Assembly: GCF_034676705.1 (NCBI RefSeq)
Contig: NZ_JAUCBS010000013.1
Coordinates: 2,646,501 to 2,710,500 of the forward strand
Source of the DNA: Gemmobacter sp.
GTDB lineage: Bacteria; Pseudomonadota; Alphaproteobacteria; Rhodobacterales; Rhodobacteraceae
DNA: 64,000 nucleotides
Direction of reading: 5' to 3'
A program made the position numbers and the translations under genes. Of the stretch, positions 17,588-26,273 are shown one piece after another (position 1 is the first letter of the stretch; each line of letters starts with the position of its first letter). The notes beneath the pieces are model-generated. The model saw only the letters and a list, made by a program, of their open reading frames with translations, ran no database searches and was not told the origin of the DNA.

Positions 17588-19402
17588 CTACAGCGGCGCG
17601 CAGGCCCCGGCCAGCCAGGCGGCGGTATCGGGCGGGCACAGCGGCCCGACCGTTGCCAGCACCCGGGCGTGATAGGCGTTCAGCCAGTCGCGTTCGGCCG
17701 GCGACAACACCTCGGCCAGAATCAGCCGGCGGTCGATCGGGGCCAGGGTCAGCGTCTCGAAATCGAGCATCGCGCGGGCCGCGTCGCCGCCGGGCAGCGC
17801 GGGCGCCTGCTGCACCACCACAAGGTTTTCGATCCGTATGCCGTAAGCGCCTTCGCGGTAATAGCCCGGTTCGTTGGACAGGATCATCCCGGCCTCCAGC
17901 GGCACGTCGGATATGCGCGACAGGCGCTGCGGCCCCTCATGCACCGACAGGAAGGCGCCCACGCCATGGCCCGTGCCATGGTCATAATCGCGGCCCTGGA
18001 TCCACAGCTGATACCGCGCCAGCGCATCCAGATCGCGGCCCGCCAGCCCCTTGGGCCAGCGCGCCCGGCTGATCGCGATCATGCCTTGCAGCACGGCGGT
18101 AAAGGCCCCGGCGGCGCCATCGGGCGGGGTGCCGATGGCGATGGTGCGGGTGATGTCGGTGGTGCCGTCCAGATACTGCCCGCCGCTGTCCACCAGCAGC
18201 AGGCCGCCCGGTTCCAGCACCCGGTCCGTCGCCTCGGTCACGCGGTAATGCACGATGGCGCCGTTTGGCCCTGCCCCGCAGATCGTCTCGAAGCTCAGGT
18301 CGTGCAACTGGTTGGTGGCGCGGCGGAACCCTTCCAGCGCCTGAACCACGCCGATCTCGGTCTGGCGCGCGCCATTGCAGACGGCCGCCGCCTGCCCGTC
18401 CAGCCAGTGCAGGAACCGGGTCACTGCCACCGCATCGCGCAGATGCGCCGCGCGGGTCGCGGCAATCTCGGCCCCGGTCTTGCGCGCCTTGGGCAGACGG
18501 CAGGGATCGTCGCCCCAGACCACCTCGACCCCCGCCTCGCGCAGTTCGGCCGACACCGCCAGCGGGGCGCTGGCCCGGTCCACCCGCACCGGCCCCTGCA
18601 AGGTCCGCAGCCCCGGCACAAAGGCCACGGTCGGGCGCAGCGTGACATGATCGCCAAGCGCCGCCCGCACCTCGGCCCCGAATTTCGCCGGATCGGCAAA
18701 GACCGTCACCCGCCCATCATCGTGCAACACGGCGAAGGCCTGCACCACCGGATTGCGCGGCACATCGGCCCCGCGGATATTCAGCAGCCAGCAGATCGAA
18801 TCGGGCAAGGTCAGCACCGCCGCGCGCTGGCCGGCCTTGCGCAGCCCCTCGGCCAGTCGGGCACGCTTGTCGGCCGATGTCTCGCCCGCCAGCTCATCGG
18901 GATGCGCCCAGACCTGGCCCTGCGGCGGTGCCGGCCGGTCGGGCCAGATCGCATCGACCAGATTGCGCATCGGCCGCAGGGTCACCGGATGGCCGTCGAG
19001 CGCCGCCTCGATACGGGCAATCTCGTCGGCGGTGTGCAACCGGGGATCGAAACCCAGCGTGCCCCCCGCCATCTGCTGGCGCAGCCATGGGCCGGGCTGG
19101 GTTTCGGGCCAGGGCACCGGGGTGAACACCGGCGCCACCTGCGCGCGCACCTGAAGGCGATAGCGCCCGTCAATGAACACCCCCGCCTGATCCGGCAGCA
19201 CGATGCAGAACCCCGCCGATCCGGTAAAGCCGGTCAGCCAGGCCAGCCGGTCATCGCAGGGCGCGACATATTCGCCCTGAAAGGCATCGGCCCGCGGCAC
19301 CAGCAGGCCATCCACCCCCTCGGCCGCCATGGCACTGCGCAGGGCGGCCAGACGGGGCGGTCCCTGCTCGGGCGTGGTGGCGGCGGTAAAGGCTTGCAGC
19401 AT
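17588..19402 (-). CDS. Aminopeptidase P family protein (Xaa-Pro aminopeptidase)
   Basis: An M24B metallopeptidase of 604 residues, the long cytoplasmic form with two creatinase-like N-terminal domains and a pita-bread catalytic domain. Metal-ligand motifs are visible: DSGGQYLDGTTDITRT (two Asp), HGTGHGVGAFLSVHEGP (His), NEPGYYREGAYGIRIENL (Glu) and a later Glu. It releases N-terminal residues preceding proline. It is convergent with edd. Confidence 0.93.
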   Translation of the reverse strand: MLQAFTAATTPEQGPPRLAALRSAMAAEGVDGLLVPRADAFQGEYVAPCDDRLAWLTGFTGSAGFCIVLPDQAGVFIDGRYRLQVRAQVAPVFTPVPWPETQPGPWLRQQMAGGTLGFDPRLHTADEIARIEAALDGHPVTLRPMRNLVDAIWPDRPAPPQGQVWAHPDELAGETSADKRARLAEGLRKAGQRAAVLTLPDSICWLLNIRGADVPRNPVVQAFAVLHDDGRVTVFADPAKFGAEVRAALGDHVTLRPTVAFVPGLRTLQGPVRVDRASAPLAVSAELREAGVEVVWGDDPCRLPKARKTGAEIAATRAAHLRDAVAVTRFLHWLDGQAAAVCNGARQTEIGVVQALEGFRRATNQLHDLSFETICGAGPNGAIVHYRVTEATDRVLEPGGLLLVDSGGQYLDGTTDITRTIAIGTPPDGAAGAFTAVLQGMIAISRARWPKGLAGRDLDALARYQLWIQGRDYDHGTGHGVGAFLSVHEGPQRLSRISDVPLEAGMILSNEPGYYREGAYGIRIENLVVVQQAPALPGGDAARAMLDFETLTLAPIDRRLILAEVLSPAERDWLNAYHARVLATVGPLCPPDTAAWLAGACAPL

Positions 19403-19501
19403 CGTTGGCCCCTGTCAGGTGCTGGGAATCTGCCCGCAGGGTTGCACCCCGCGCCGCCGGGCGCAATGCCCCCTGCCGGACGGCGGGGGCGGACAGGTCG
19501 G

Positions 19502-19536
19502 CAGCCTCCGGCGGGGATATTTGGATCAGAGCGAAA
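19502..19536 (+). repeat. Dispersed hairpin-tail repeat, copy 4 (GATATTTGGATCAGAGCGAA type)
   Basis: GCCTCCGGCGGGGATATTTGG then ATCAGAGCGAAAC. The same tail occurs at 24765 and 61160, and inverted at 47430 and 49815. With copy 5 it forms an inverted pair whose outer arms (GCCTCCGGCGGGG.TATTTG) are complementary. The 275-base gap between the aminopeptidase start and the cobT stop holds only this pair. Confidence 0.75.
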
Positions 19537-19578
19537 CATGCAGCGCGGGGGGCATTCCCCCCTGTTTTCCATTCACCT

Positions 19579-19603
19579 TGCTGCAAATACCCCCGCCGGA
19601 GGC
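19579..19603 (-). repeat. Dispersed hairpin-tail repeat, copy 5 (inverted partner of copy 4)
   Basis: Minus strand reads GCCTCCGGCGGGGGTATTTG, then CAGCAAGG. It lies about 75 bases downstream of the cobT stop, oriented as a cobT-side element. Confidence 0.7.
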
Positions 19604-19677
19604 CGCCGCGCGGCACGCGCGGCGCCTGGCCCAAAGGAAACCCCCGCGCCTGCGCGGAGGTGACCTGCGGGAGCGCG

Positions 19678-21561
19678 CTACCGCCAGCCCGAAGCGTTCG
19701 ACAAGCCGAGCGCGCGGGCGCGTTTGCGGGGGTCGGTGTCGAACAGGCTGGCCAGCTGTTCGGTCATCGCGCCGGCCAGCTGTTCCACATCGGTGATCGT
19801 CACCGCGCGTTCGTAGTAGCGCGTCACGTCATGGCCGATGCCGATGGCGATCAGTTCCACCATCTTGCGCTTTTCCACCATGGCGATCACGTCGCGCAGG
19901 TGTTTTTCCAGATAGCTGGCCGGGTTCACCGACAGCGTGCTGTCATCGACCGGGGCGCCATCGGAAATCACCATCAGGATCTTGCGCTGTTCGCGCCGCG
20001 CCAGCATCCGGCGGTGCGCCCATTCCAGTGCCTCGCCGTCGATGTTTTCCTTCAGCAGGCCCTCTTTCATCATCAGGCCCAGATTGTCGCGGGTGCGCCG
20101 CCAGGGCGAATCGGCGGATTTGTAGATGATGTGGCGCAGGTCGTTCAGGCGGCCGGGCTGTTGCGGGCGGCCGTCGGCCAGCCATTTCTCGCGGCTTTGC
20201 CCGCCTTTCCAGGCGCGGGTGGTAAAGCCCAGGATCTCTACCTTGACCGCGCAGCGTTCCAGCGTGCGGGCCAGCACATCGGCGCAGATCGCCGCGATGG
20301 AAATCGGGCGGCCGCGCATGGACCCGGAATTGTCCAGCAAAAGCGTCACCACGGTATCGCGGAACTCGGTGTCCTTTTCCCATTTGAACGACAAGGGCGT
20401 CGTCGGGTTGGCCACCACGCGGGCCAGTCGGCCGGCATCGAGGATGCCTTCTTCCAGATCGAACAGCCAGCTGCGGTTCTGCTGCGCCTGAAGCCGGCGT
20501 TGCAGCTTGTTGGCCAGCCGGCTGACGGCGCCTTTCAGCGGTTCCAGCTGCTGGTCCAGATAGGCGCGCAGGCGTTCCAGTTCGGCGGGTTCGGCCAGAT
20601 CCTCGGCGCGGATTTCCTCGTCGAACTGGGTCAGGAAGGCGCGGTAGTTCGGGTCGGCATCCGACAGGGCGGGGGGCGGCGGCGGTTCGGGGGGCGCGTC
20701 GGGGGCCGGGTTGTCGGCATCCTCCATGTCGTCCAGCTCGTCCGAGTCTTCGGTCGAGACCTGGGCCTGCGCCGCGTCCTGCTGTTCGTCCTGGCTACGC
20801 TCGGGGTCGGCGTCGCCTTCCTCGTCCTGATCGTCCTCCTCGGACCCGGCGCTGTCGGGATCGTCGTCCTCGGTGCCCTCCTCCTCGGACTCGTCCTGGT
20901 TCTCGTTCTGGTCGGGGTCGTCGCCCAGCTGGTCGCCATAGCCCAGGTCGGCGATCACCTGCCGGGCCAGCCGGGCAAAGGCGGCCTGGTCGGCCAGCAC
21001 GTCATCCAGATTTTCCAGCGTGCCGCCGGCCTGCGCCTCGATGAAGCCGCGCCACAGATCCATCACGTTCTGCGCGCCGCGCGGCAGCGGGCGGCCGGTG
21101 GCCAGATGGCGCACCAGATAGCCCGCGGCCACCGCCAAGGGCGCGTCCGACGCCTGGGTGATCTGGCCATAGCCCTTGCGGTCGGCCTCGTGCGCGATCT
21201 TTGCGTCGATGTTGATCGCCGTGCCCGGCATGGCGCGGGCGCCCACCGCCTCACAGCGCGCGGTCTCCATCGCCTCGTAGATGTCGCGGGCCAGCTGGCC
21301 CGTCGGCATGTAGCGCCCCGCCGTCGCATCGTCGTGATACTTGTGGCGCAGGGCAAAGGCATCGGCGGTGCCGCGGGCCAGCAACACCTCGTCCCGGGTC
21401 ATGCGGCGCGACACCTGCGGCAGGCGCATGGTATCCTTGGTCATGCCCGACGGATCGACCGAATAGGTCACGGTCAGGTCGGGATCATCCGCCATGGTCC
21501 GCGTGGCCTCGGCCAGCGCCTTCTTGAAGGGATCAGCGGGGTTGTCGACGGGCTTGTTCAT
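19678..21561 (-). CDS. cobT: Aerobic cobaltochelatase subunit CobT
   Basis: Subunit of the ATP-dependent CobNST chelatase that inserts cobalt into hydrogenobyrinate a,c-diamide in aerobic cobalamin synthesis. The 627 residues comprise an alpha-helical N-terminal part, a very acidic linker around residues 220-300 (long runs of D/E), and a C-terminal VWA domain with the MIDAS motif LLLDNSGSMRGRP. The ATG at 21561 gives MNKPVDNPADPFKKAL. cobS lies about 2 kb upstream on the same strand; cobN is not in the window. Confidence 0.96.
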   Translation of the reverse strand: MNKPVDNPADPFKKALAEATRTMADDPDLTVTYSVDPSGMTKDTMRLPQVSRRMTRDEVLLARGTADAFALRHKYHDDATAGRYMPTGQLARDIYEAMETARCEAVGARAMPGTAINIDAKIAHEADRKGYGQITQASDAPLAVAAGYLVRHLATGRPLPRGAQNVMDLWRGFIEAQAGGTLENLDDVLADQAAFARLARQVIADLGYGDQLGDDPDQNENQDESEEEGTEDDDPDSAGSEEDDQDEEGDADPERSQDEQQDAAQAQVSTEDSDELDDMEDADNPAPDAPPEPPPPPALSDADPNYRAFLTQFDEEIRAEDLAEPAELERLRAYLDQQLEPLKGAVSRLANKLQRRLQAQQNRSWLFDLEEGILDAGRLARVVANPTTPLSFKWEKDTEFRDTVVTLLLDNSGSMRGRPISIAAICADVLARTLERCAVKVEILGFTTRAWKGGQSREKWLADGRPQQPGRLNDLRHIIYKSADSPWRRTRDNLGLMMKEGLLKENIDGEALEWAHRRMLARREQRKILMVISDGAPVDDSTLSVNPASYLEKHLRDVIAMVEKRKMVELIAIGIGHDVTRYYERAVTITDVEQLAGAMTEQLASLFDTDPRKRARALGLSNASGWR

Positions 21562-21747
21562 GGCCCGAACATACACCCGGCACCGCCAAGCGCAAGGATG
21601 CGGTTAGGCCCGCGCAAGGGGGGATACAAGGCCGGTTCCGTGCGCGGATGCACAGCGCGCCGGCAGTTGCGCAGAATTGATCGGCGGGCGTCCTGCGGTC
21701 AGATTTCAGGCCACACGCAACATGTCCCCCGACCAAGGAATACCAAG

Positions 21748-22332
21748 ATGTCCAAACCGAAAATCGCCGTCATCGTCGGATCGACCCGCCCCACCCGTTT
21801 TGCCGACATTCCGGCCAAGTGGATCCTGGATCAGGCCAATGCCCGCGGCGATATTGATGCCGAAATCGTCGACCTGCGCGATTTCCCGCTGCCCTTCTTC
21901 GACGAGGTGGCCTCGAACGCCTGGGCGCCGTCGCAGAACGAGGTCGCCGTGGCCTGGCAGAAGAAAGTCGCCAGCTATGACGGCTACATCTTCGTGGTGG
22001 CGGAATACAACCGCTCGATCACCGGTGCGCTGAAGAACGCGCTGGACCAGTCCTATGTGGACTGGAACCGCAAGGCGTTCGGCGCCATTGCCTATGGTTC
22101 GGTCGGCGGTGCCCGCGCGGTCGAACATCTGCGCCTGATCGGGATCGAGCTTCAGATGGCGCCGACCCGTTCGGCCGTCCATATCGGTGGCGGCGACTTC
22201 TTCAAGGTCCACCCGGGCTTTGGCGGGTCGGGCAACCTGGCCGACATCGAAGGCTCTATCGGGCCGTCGGCCAAGGCGATGCTGGACGAGCTGGTCTGGT
22301 GGACCAACGCGACCAAGGCCGCCCGCGGCTAA
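21748..22332 (+). CDS. NADPH-dependent FMN reductase
   Basis: A 194-residue flavodoxin-like quinone/azo/FMN reductase. The phosphate-binding loop is VGSTRPTRF near the N-terminus, and the second flavin motif is AEYNRSITGALKNALD. It would transfer NAD(P)H electrons to quinones or free FMN in the cytosol. It lies divergently from cobT and is followed by a textbook terminator. A link to cobalt reduction before chelation is possible by location only. Confidence 0.9.
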   Translation: MSKPKIAVIVGSTRPTRFADIPAKWILDQANARGDIDAEIVDLRDFPLPFFDEVASNAWAPSQNEVAVAWQKKVASYDGYIFVVAEYNRSITGALKNALDQSYVDWNRKAFGAIAYGSVGGARAVEHLRLIGIELQMAPTRSAVHIGGGDFFKVHPGFGGSGNLADIEGSIGPSAKAMLDELVWWTNATKAARG

Positions 22333-22820
22333 GTTCCCCCAAGGTCGCCTGCGGCCGAGTTTCCAACCGGCCGACTGCGGCCGAGTTTCCTTGTGTCAGG
22401 ACGAGTGCGAGGGGGCGGGCAACCGCCCCCTTTTTGCCATGACAGGCCCAGCAGCGCCATGCAGTCGCGTTCCAACCGCGCGGCCTGATCGCCCGCCGCC
22501 CGGTTGCCGGCGAAGGTCGCAAGGCGCAACAGCGCGGCATGGGCGGCCTTCGCCTCGACCCGGCGGGCAAGGGCCAGGGGGGCGGTATCCGGCACCTCGA
22601 CCGCCGCGACCAGATCCAGCATGCGCGCCCGCAGGTCGCGGGTGCGGTCCGAGGACGGCGGATCGGTCAGCCACTGATGTTCCATCACCGCCGACAACCG
22701 TCCGGCACAGGTGGCAAAGCGGTCCAGCGGGCTGTCACGGCCCGACCCCTGCTGTCCGGCAGCCATCGCGGGCGCCAGCGCGAGGCAGAACAGCAAGGAA
22801 ACCGTTCGCAAACCGCACAT
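22329..22820 (-). CDS. Hypothetical secreted protein
   Basis: A 163-residue protein of unknown function with a signal peptide (TVSLLFCLALAPAMAAG) and a helical body containing FATCAGRLSAVMEHQWLTDP. The last 35 residues are read through the reverse side of the neighbouring gene's terminator and a local repeat, and look non-native (GGGCPPPRTRPDT), so the original stop may have been lost. Its stop shares bases with the stop of the convergent FMN reductase. Confidence 0.55.
   Translation of the reverse strand: MCGLRTVSLLFCLALAPAMAAGQQGSGRDSPLDRFATCAGRLSAVMEHQWLTDPPSSDRTRDLRARMLDLVAAVEVPDTAPLALARRVEAKAAHAALLRLATFAGNRAAGDQAARLERDCMALLGLSWQKGGGCPPPRTRPDTRKLGRSRPVGNSAAGDLGGT
22411..22435 (+). terminator. 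Rho-independent terminator of the FMN reductase gene
   Basis: GGGGGCGG stem, GCAA tetraloop, CCGCCCCC, then TTTTT. Two direct copies of TGCGGCCGAGTTTCC (about 22350-22390) lie between the stop codon and the hairpin. This is the cleanest intrinsic terminator in the window. Confidence 0.9.
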
Positions 22821-22882
22821 GATTGCATCATGCGCGCCAGTTTGCCGCCGATCAAATGGTCATTGTGAAAACCTGAACCGGA

Positions 22883-23566
22883 TCAACCCGGCAGATCGGC
22901 CAGCGTCAGATCCCCCCGCGCCAACCGGGCCAGCAGGGCGACATGCACATCCAGCGCGTCGATCACCGGGTAGCCCGGATCCTGCCCGTCGAACGCCAGG
23001 TTGAGGTCGGTGCCCGCCAGCACCACCGCCTGCGCGCCGGCGTCCATCATGCGGGCGCCGGCCGCCACAAAGGCGGCACGCTGCGCGGGGGTGCAGGTGC
23101 CGGCCACCGCAACCTCCTGATACATCTGGCCCAGCGTCTCGATCTCATCCGTCAGGGCGATGGCGCGGGTGCGGGCCAGCTGGCCGTAAAGCCCGGTCCG
23201 CATCACCACCCTTGTGCCCAGCAGGCCCACGCAGGCGATGCCCTGCGCCGCGAAATGCGCATCCAGCGGTGCGACGCCCGACACCACCGGCACGGGCGAC
23301 AGCGCCGCGAAGTCGTCGTAGCAGAAATGCGCGCCCAGCGAGGTCAGCGCGATGCAATCGCAGCCGGCGCCGACCAGGCTTGCGGCCAGCGGCAGAAAGG
23401 CGCGGGCCTGATCCGCGCGGCGGTCGGCCAGGTTGTTGCGGATCAGTTCCTGGATGTCGCCATGGGCGATGGTCAGGCGGAACGGTCCACCCACCGCCGC
23501 CGCGAGCCGCTGGTAATAGACCACCGTCGCCGCCACCCCGATGCCACCGATCAGACCGATATGCAT
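22883..23566 (-). CDS. Aspartate/glutamate racemase-family protein lacking both catalytic cysteines
   Basis: A 227-residue protein of the Asp/Glu/hydantoin racemase fold (start MHIGLIGGIGVAATVVYYQRL). The usual first catalytic motif (C-N-T-x-H) reads S76-L-G-A-H80, and the second (G-C-T-E) reads A184-G-T-D187, so neither catalytic cysteine is present. Nearby C69, C71 and C82 could in principle act, but not at the canonical positions. It may be a distinct subfamily with another reaction, or a non-enzymatic relative. It lies just downstream of cobS. Confidence 0.8.
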   Translation of the reverse strand: MHIGLIGGIGVAATVVYYQRLAAAVGGPFRLTIAHGDIQELIRNNLADRRADQARAFLPLAASLVGAGCDCIALTSLGAHFCYDDFAALSPVPVVSGVAPLDAHFAAQGIACVGLLGTRVVMRTGLYGQLARTRAIALTDEIETLGQMYQEVAVAGTCTPAQRAAFVAAGARMMDAGAQAVVLAGTDLNLAFDGQDPGYPVIDALDVHVALLARLARGDLTLADLPG

Positions 23567-23633
23567 GGCTTGCCCCCCCAAAGAAAAAGGGGCGCGGATC
23601 CCGCGCCCCCGGTTCATGCCCTGCGGTGCAGGA

Positions 23634-24620
23634 TCACTTCATCGCCTGGCTGGCCGCCGATTCGGGCAGTTCCTCGCCAAAGCAGCGCTGGTAGAATTCG
23701 GCGACCGTCTGGCGCTCCAACTCGTCGCATTTGTTCAGGAACGACAGGCGGAACGCATAGCCGACGCTGCGGAAGATCTCGGCGTTCTGGGCCCAGTTCA
23801 GCACGGTGCGCGGCGACATCACGGTAGAGAGGTTGCCGTTCATGAAGGCGGTGCGGGTCAGGTCGGCGACCGTCACCATCTGGTTGATCTTCTTGCGGCC
23901 TTCGGCGGTGTTGTAATGCGGGTTCTTGGCCAGCACGATGGCGGCTTCGGCATCATGCGACAGGTAGTTCAGCGTGGCGACCAGCGACCAGCGGTCCATC
24001 TGGGCCTGGTTGATCTGCTGGGTGCCATGATAAAGGCCGGTGGTGTCCCCCAGACCCACGGTGTTCGCGGTGGCGAACAGCCGGAAGGACGGGTGGGGGG
24101 TGATGATCTCGTTCTGGTCCAGCAGGGTCAGCTTGCCATCATGTTCCAGCACGCGCTGGATGACGAACATCACATCGGCGCGGCCGGCATCATATTCGTC
24201 GAACACGATGGCAACGGGGTTGCGCAGCGCCCAGGGCAGGATGCCTTCGTGGAACTTGGTGACCTGCTTGCCGTCTTCCAGCTTGATCGCATCCTTGCCG
24301 ATCAGGTCGATGCGGGAAATGTGGCTGTCCAGGTTGACGCGCACGCAAGGCCAGTTCAGCCGCGCCGCGACCTGTTCGATATGGGTGGATTTCCCGGTGC
24401 CGTGATAGCCCTGGATCATCACGCGGCGGTTGTAGGCAAAGCCGGCAAGGATGGCGAGCGTGGTGTCCGGGTCGAACTTGTAGGTGGGGTCGATTTCCGG
24501 CACGCGGTCGGTGCGTTCCTCGAACGCCTTGACCTTCATGTCGGTGTCGATCCCGAAGACCTCGCGGACCGAGATTTCCTCGGTCGGTTTCACGCCCGTG
24601 TTCGCCATGCCATCCGCCAT
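23634..24620 (-). CDS. cobS: Aerobic cobaltochelatase subunit CobS
   Basis: AAA+ motor subunit that forms a ring with CobT and drives cobalt insertion by CobN. The 328 residues contain Walker A GYHGTGKST, Walker B VAIVFDEYDAG and the sensor-1 region FRLFATANTVGLGD, plus the typical opening ISVREVFGIDTDMKVKAF. The ATG at 24620 follows GGAACGG; an internal ATG at 24608 is an alternative. The racemase-like gene follows on the same strand. Confidence 0.97.
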   Translation of the reverse strand: MADGMANTGVKPTEEISVREVFGIDTDMKVKAFEERTDRVPEIDPTYKFDPDTTLAILAGFAYNRRVMIQGYHGTGKSTHIEQVAARLNWPCVRVNLDSHISRIDLIGKDAIKLEDGKQVTKFHEGILPWALRNPVAIVFDEYDAGRADVMFVIQRVLEHDGKLTLLDQNEIITPHPSFRLFATANTVGLGDTTGLYHGTQQINQAQMDRWSLVATLNYLSHDAEAAIVLAKNPHYNTAEGRKKINQMVTVADLTRTAFMNGNLSTVMSPRTVLNWAQNAEIFRSVGYAFRLSFLNKCDELERQTVAEFYQRCFGEELPESAASQAMK

Positions 24621-24714
24621 CCGTTCCGTCGGCGCGCCCGTCTGGCGCCCCCGGGTTTGTGGAACATATCGGCGGGGGGTGCAAGGGGATGGGCGGCAGG
24701 AAATCAGGACGAAA

Positions 24715-24790
24715 AGGGGGGCCTTCTGCCCCCCTCTGCGCCCCCGGGGGGCGCATTCACCCCCCGAGGATATTTGGATCAGAGCGAAAG
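24715..24790 (+). repeat. Dispersed hairpin-tail repeat, copy 6
   Basis: GGGGGGCCTTCTGCCCCCC hairpin, a second GC hairpin, then CCCCCCGAGGATATTTGG and ATCAGAGCGAAAGG. It is located between the cobS start and the pssA stop, and is a close match to the copy at 61106. Confidence 0.8.
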
Positions 24791-24798
24791 GGGTGCCG

Positions 24799-25515
24799 TC
24801 AGAACCGCCGGTGGCGCACCGCCTGCCACAGCACGACGACCAGATAGGCCAGCCCCAGCACGAACATCAAAAGCCAGAACCGGCTGAGCATCAGCCCGAC
24901 CAGCAGCGCCGCGCCGACCAGCACATAGGCGGCCTTGTCGCGCGGCACCTGCAGGCCCTTGGCCGAGGGGGTGGGGATGCGGCTGATCATCAGCACGCCG
25001 ACCAACCCCAGCCACAGCGCCACCAGCAGCGGAATATCGTACAGATCGGCGATGCCGGCGAAGGTGGCAAAGATGGGCATCAGCGCCAGCCCCGCCCCGG
25101 CCGGCGCCGGAACGCCGACGAAATGGCGCGGCGCATCGGGGGTGGCGCGCATGACGTTGAAGCGCGCCAGCCGCAGGCAGCAGCAGATCGTGTAGACCAG
25201 CGCGAAGATCCAGCCAAAGCCCGGATCCTGCGTCATGCCGAAGCGGAACAGGATGATCGCGGGCGCCACGCCGAAGCAGACGAAATCCGACAGCGAGTCG
25301 AGTTGGGCGCCAATCTCGCTGGTGGCGCGCAGGCGGCGCGCGATCAGCCCGTCCAGCCCGTCGATCAGCGCGGCAAAGACGATCAGCCCGGTCGCCACGG
25401 CAAAGCGCGCGTCAAAGCTGTAGCGGATTGCCGTCAGCCCGGCGCACAGGCCGATGATGGTGACAAGGTTCGGCACCAGATGCAGGAACGGCAGGGATTC
25501 GCGCCGGTTCGCCAT
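24799..25515 (-). CDS. pssA: CDP-diacylglycerol-serine O-phosphatidyltransferase
   Basis: Makes phosphatidylserine from CDP-diacylglycerol and serine in the inner membrane. The 238 residues carry about seven TM helices and the CDP-alcohol phosphotransferase signature D52-GLDG-LIAR...G69-AQLD-SLSD77. It directly follows psd, separated by three bases, so both steps of phosphatidylethanolamine synthesis are in one operon. Confidence 0.96.
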   Translation of the reverse strand: MANRRESLPFLHLVPNLVTIIGLCAGLTAIRYSFDARFAVATGLIVFAALIDGLDGLIARRLRATSEIGAQLDSLSDFVCFGVAPAIILFRFGMTQDPGFGWIFALVYTICCCLRLARFNVMRATPDAPRHFVGVPAPAGAGLALMPIFATFAGIADLYDIPLLVALWLGLVGVLMISRIPTPSAKGLQVPRDKAAYVLVGAALLVGLMLSRFWLLMFVLGLAYLVVVLWQAVRHRRF

Positions 25516-25518
25516 GGC

Positions 25519-26220
25519 CTAGATCATCCGGGCGCGGCGGGGGGCGGGGCCGGCGGTCAGGTCGGCGAGGATCGTTTCGCCCGCCACGGCCTTTTGCCCG
25601 ACGGCCACCAGCGGCGCCACGCCATCGGGCAGATAGACATCGACGCGCGAGCCGAAGCGGATCAGGCCGAAGCGTTCGCCGGTTTCCAGCGTCTGGCCAC
25701 CTTGCGTCCAGCACAGGATGCGGCGGGCGACCAGACCGGCGATCTGGACCACGCCCACCTCGCGCCCGTCGGCCAGGGCCAGGACCAGGCCGTTGCGTTC
25801 ATTGTCGAGCGAGGCCTTGTCCAGCGAGGCGTTGAGGAACTTGCCTTCGACATAGGCAACCCTGGTGACGGTGCCGCCGACCGGGGCGCGGTTCACATGG
25901 CAGTCGAACACATCCATGAACACCGAGATGCGCGTCAGCTCGGCCGCCCGCATGCCCAGTTCGGGCGGGGTGGCGACACGTTCGATCATCTGCACCACGC
26001 CATCGGCCGGGCTGACCACCAGCCCCGGCGCCTGTGGCACGGCGCGGATCGGATCGCGGAAAAAGGCAAGGCACCAGATCGTCAGCACCACGCCCAGCCA
26101 GCCCAGCGGTTCCCAGATCAGGAACAGCACCAGCGTGACGGCGGCGAAGATCGCCACGAACTTGCGCCCTTCGGGATGAAGGCGAACCTTCAGACGGGCG
26201 AACGCGGATCCTCCGGCCAT
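25519..26220 (-). CDS. psd: Phosphatidylserine decarboxylase proenzyme
   Basis: Decarboxylates phosphatidylserine to phosphatidylethanolamine. This is the short (233-residue) alphaproteobacterial form with one or two N-terminal hydrophobic segments. Self-cleavage between G190 and S191 in RFGSRVDVYLP generates the pyruvoyl group. SPADG and FMDVFDCHVNRAPVGG are family motifs. It is followed by pssA after three bases. Confidence 0.96.
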   Translation of the reverse strand: MAGGSAFARLKVRLHPEGRKFVAIFAAVTLVLFLIWEPLGWLGVVLTIWCLAFFRDPIRAVPQAPGLVVSPADGVVQMIERVATPPELGMRAAELTRISVFMDVFDCHVNRAPVGGTVTRVAYVEGKFLNASLDKASLDNERNGLVLALADGREVGVVQIAGLVARRILCWTQGGQTLETGERFGLIRFGSRVDVYLPDGVAPLVAVGQKAVAGETILADLTAGPAPRRARMI

Positions 26221-26273
26221 GTGGGACTCCTGATGTCTGGACAGGGTTCCTTAGCGGCGAACCGGGGGGCGGA

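Noticed and set aside
17501..19663. A 720-codon plus-strand open frame
   Set aside because: It is antisense to the aminopeptidase P gene, which has metal-ligand motifs in order; the plus frame has no recognisable domain.
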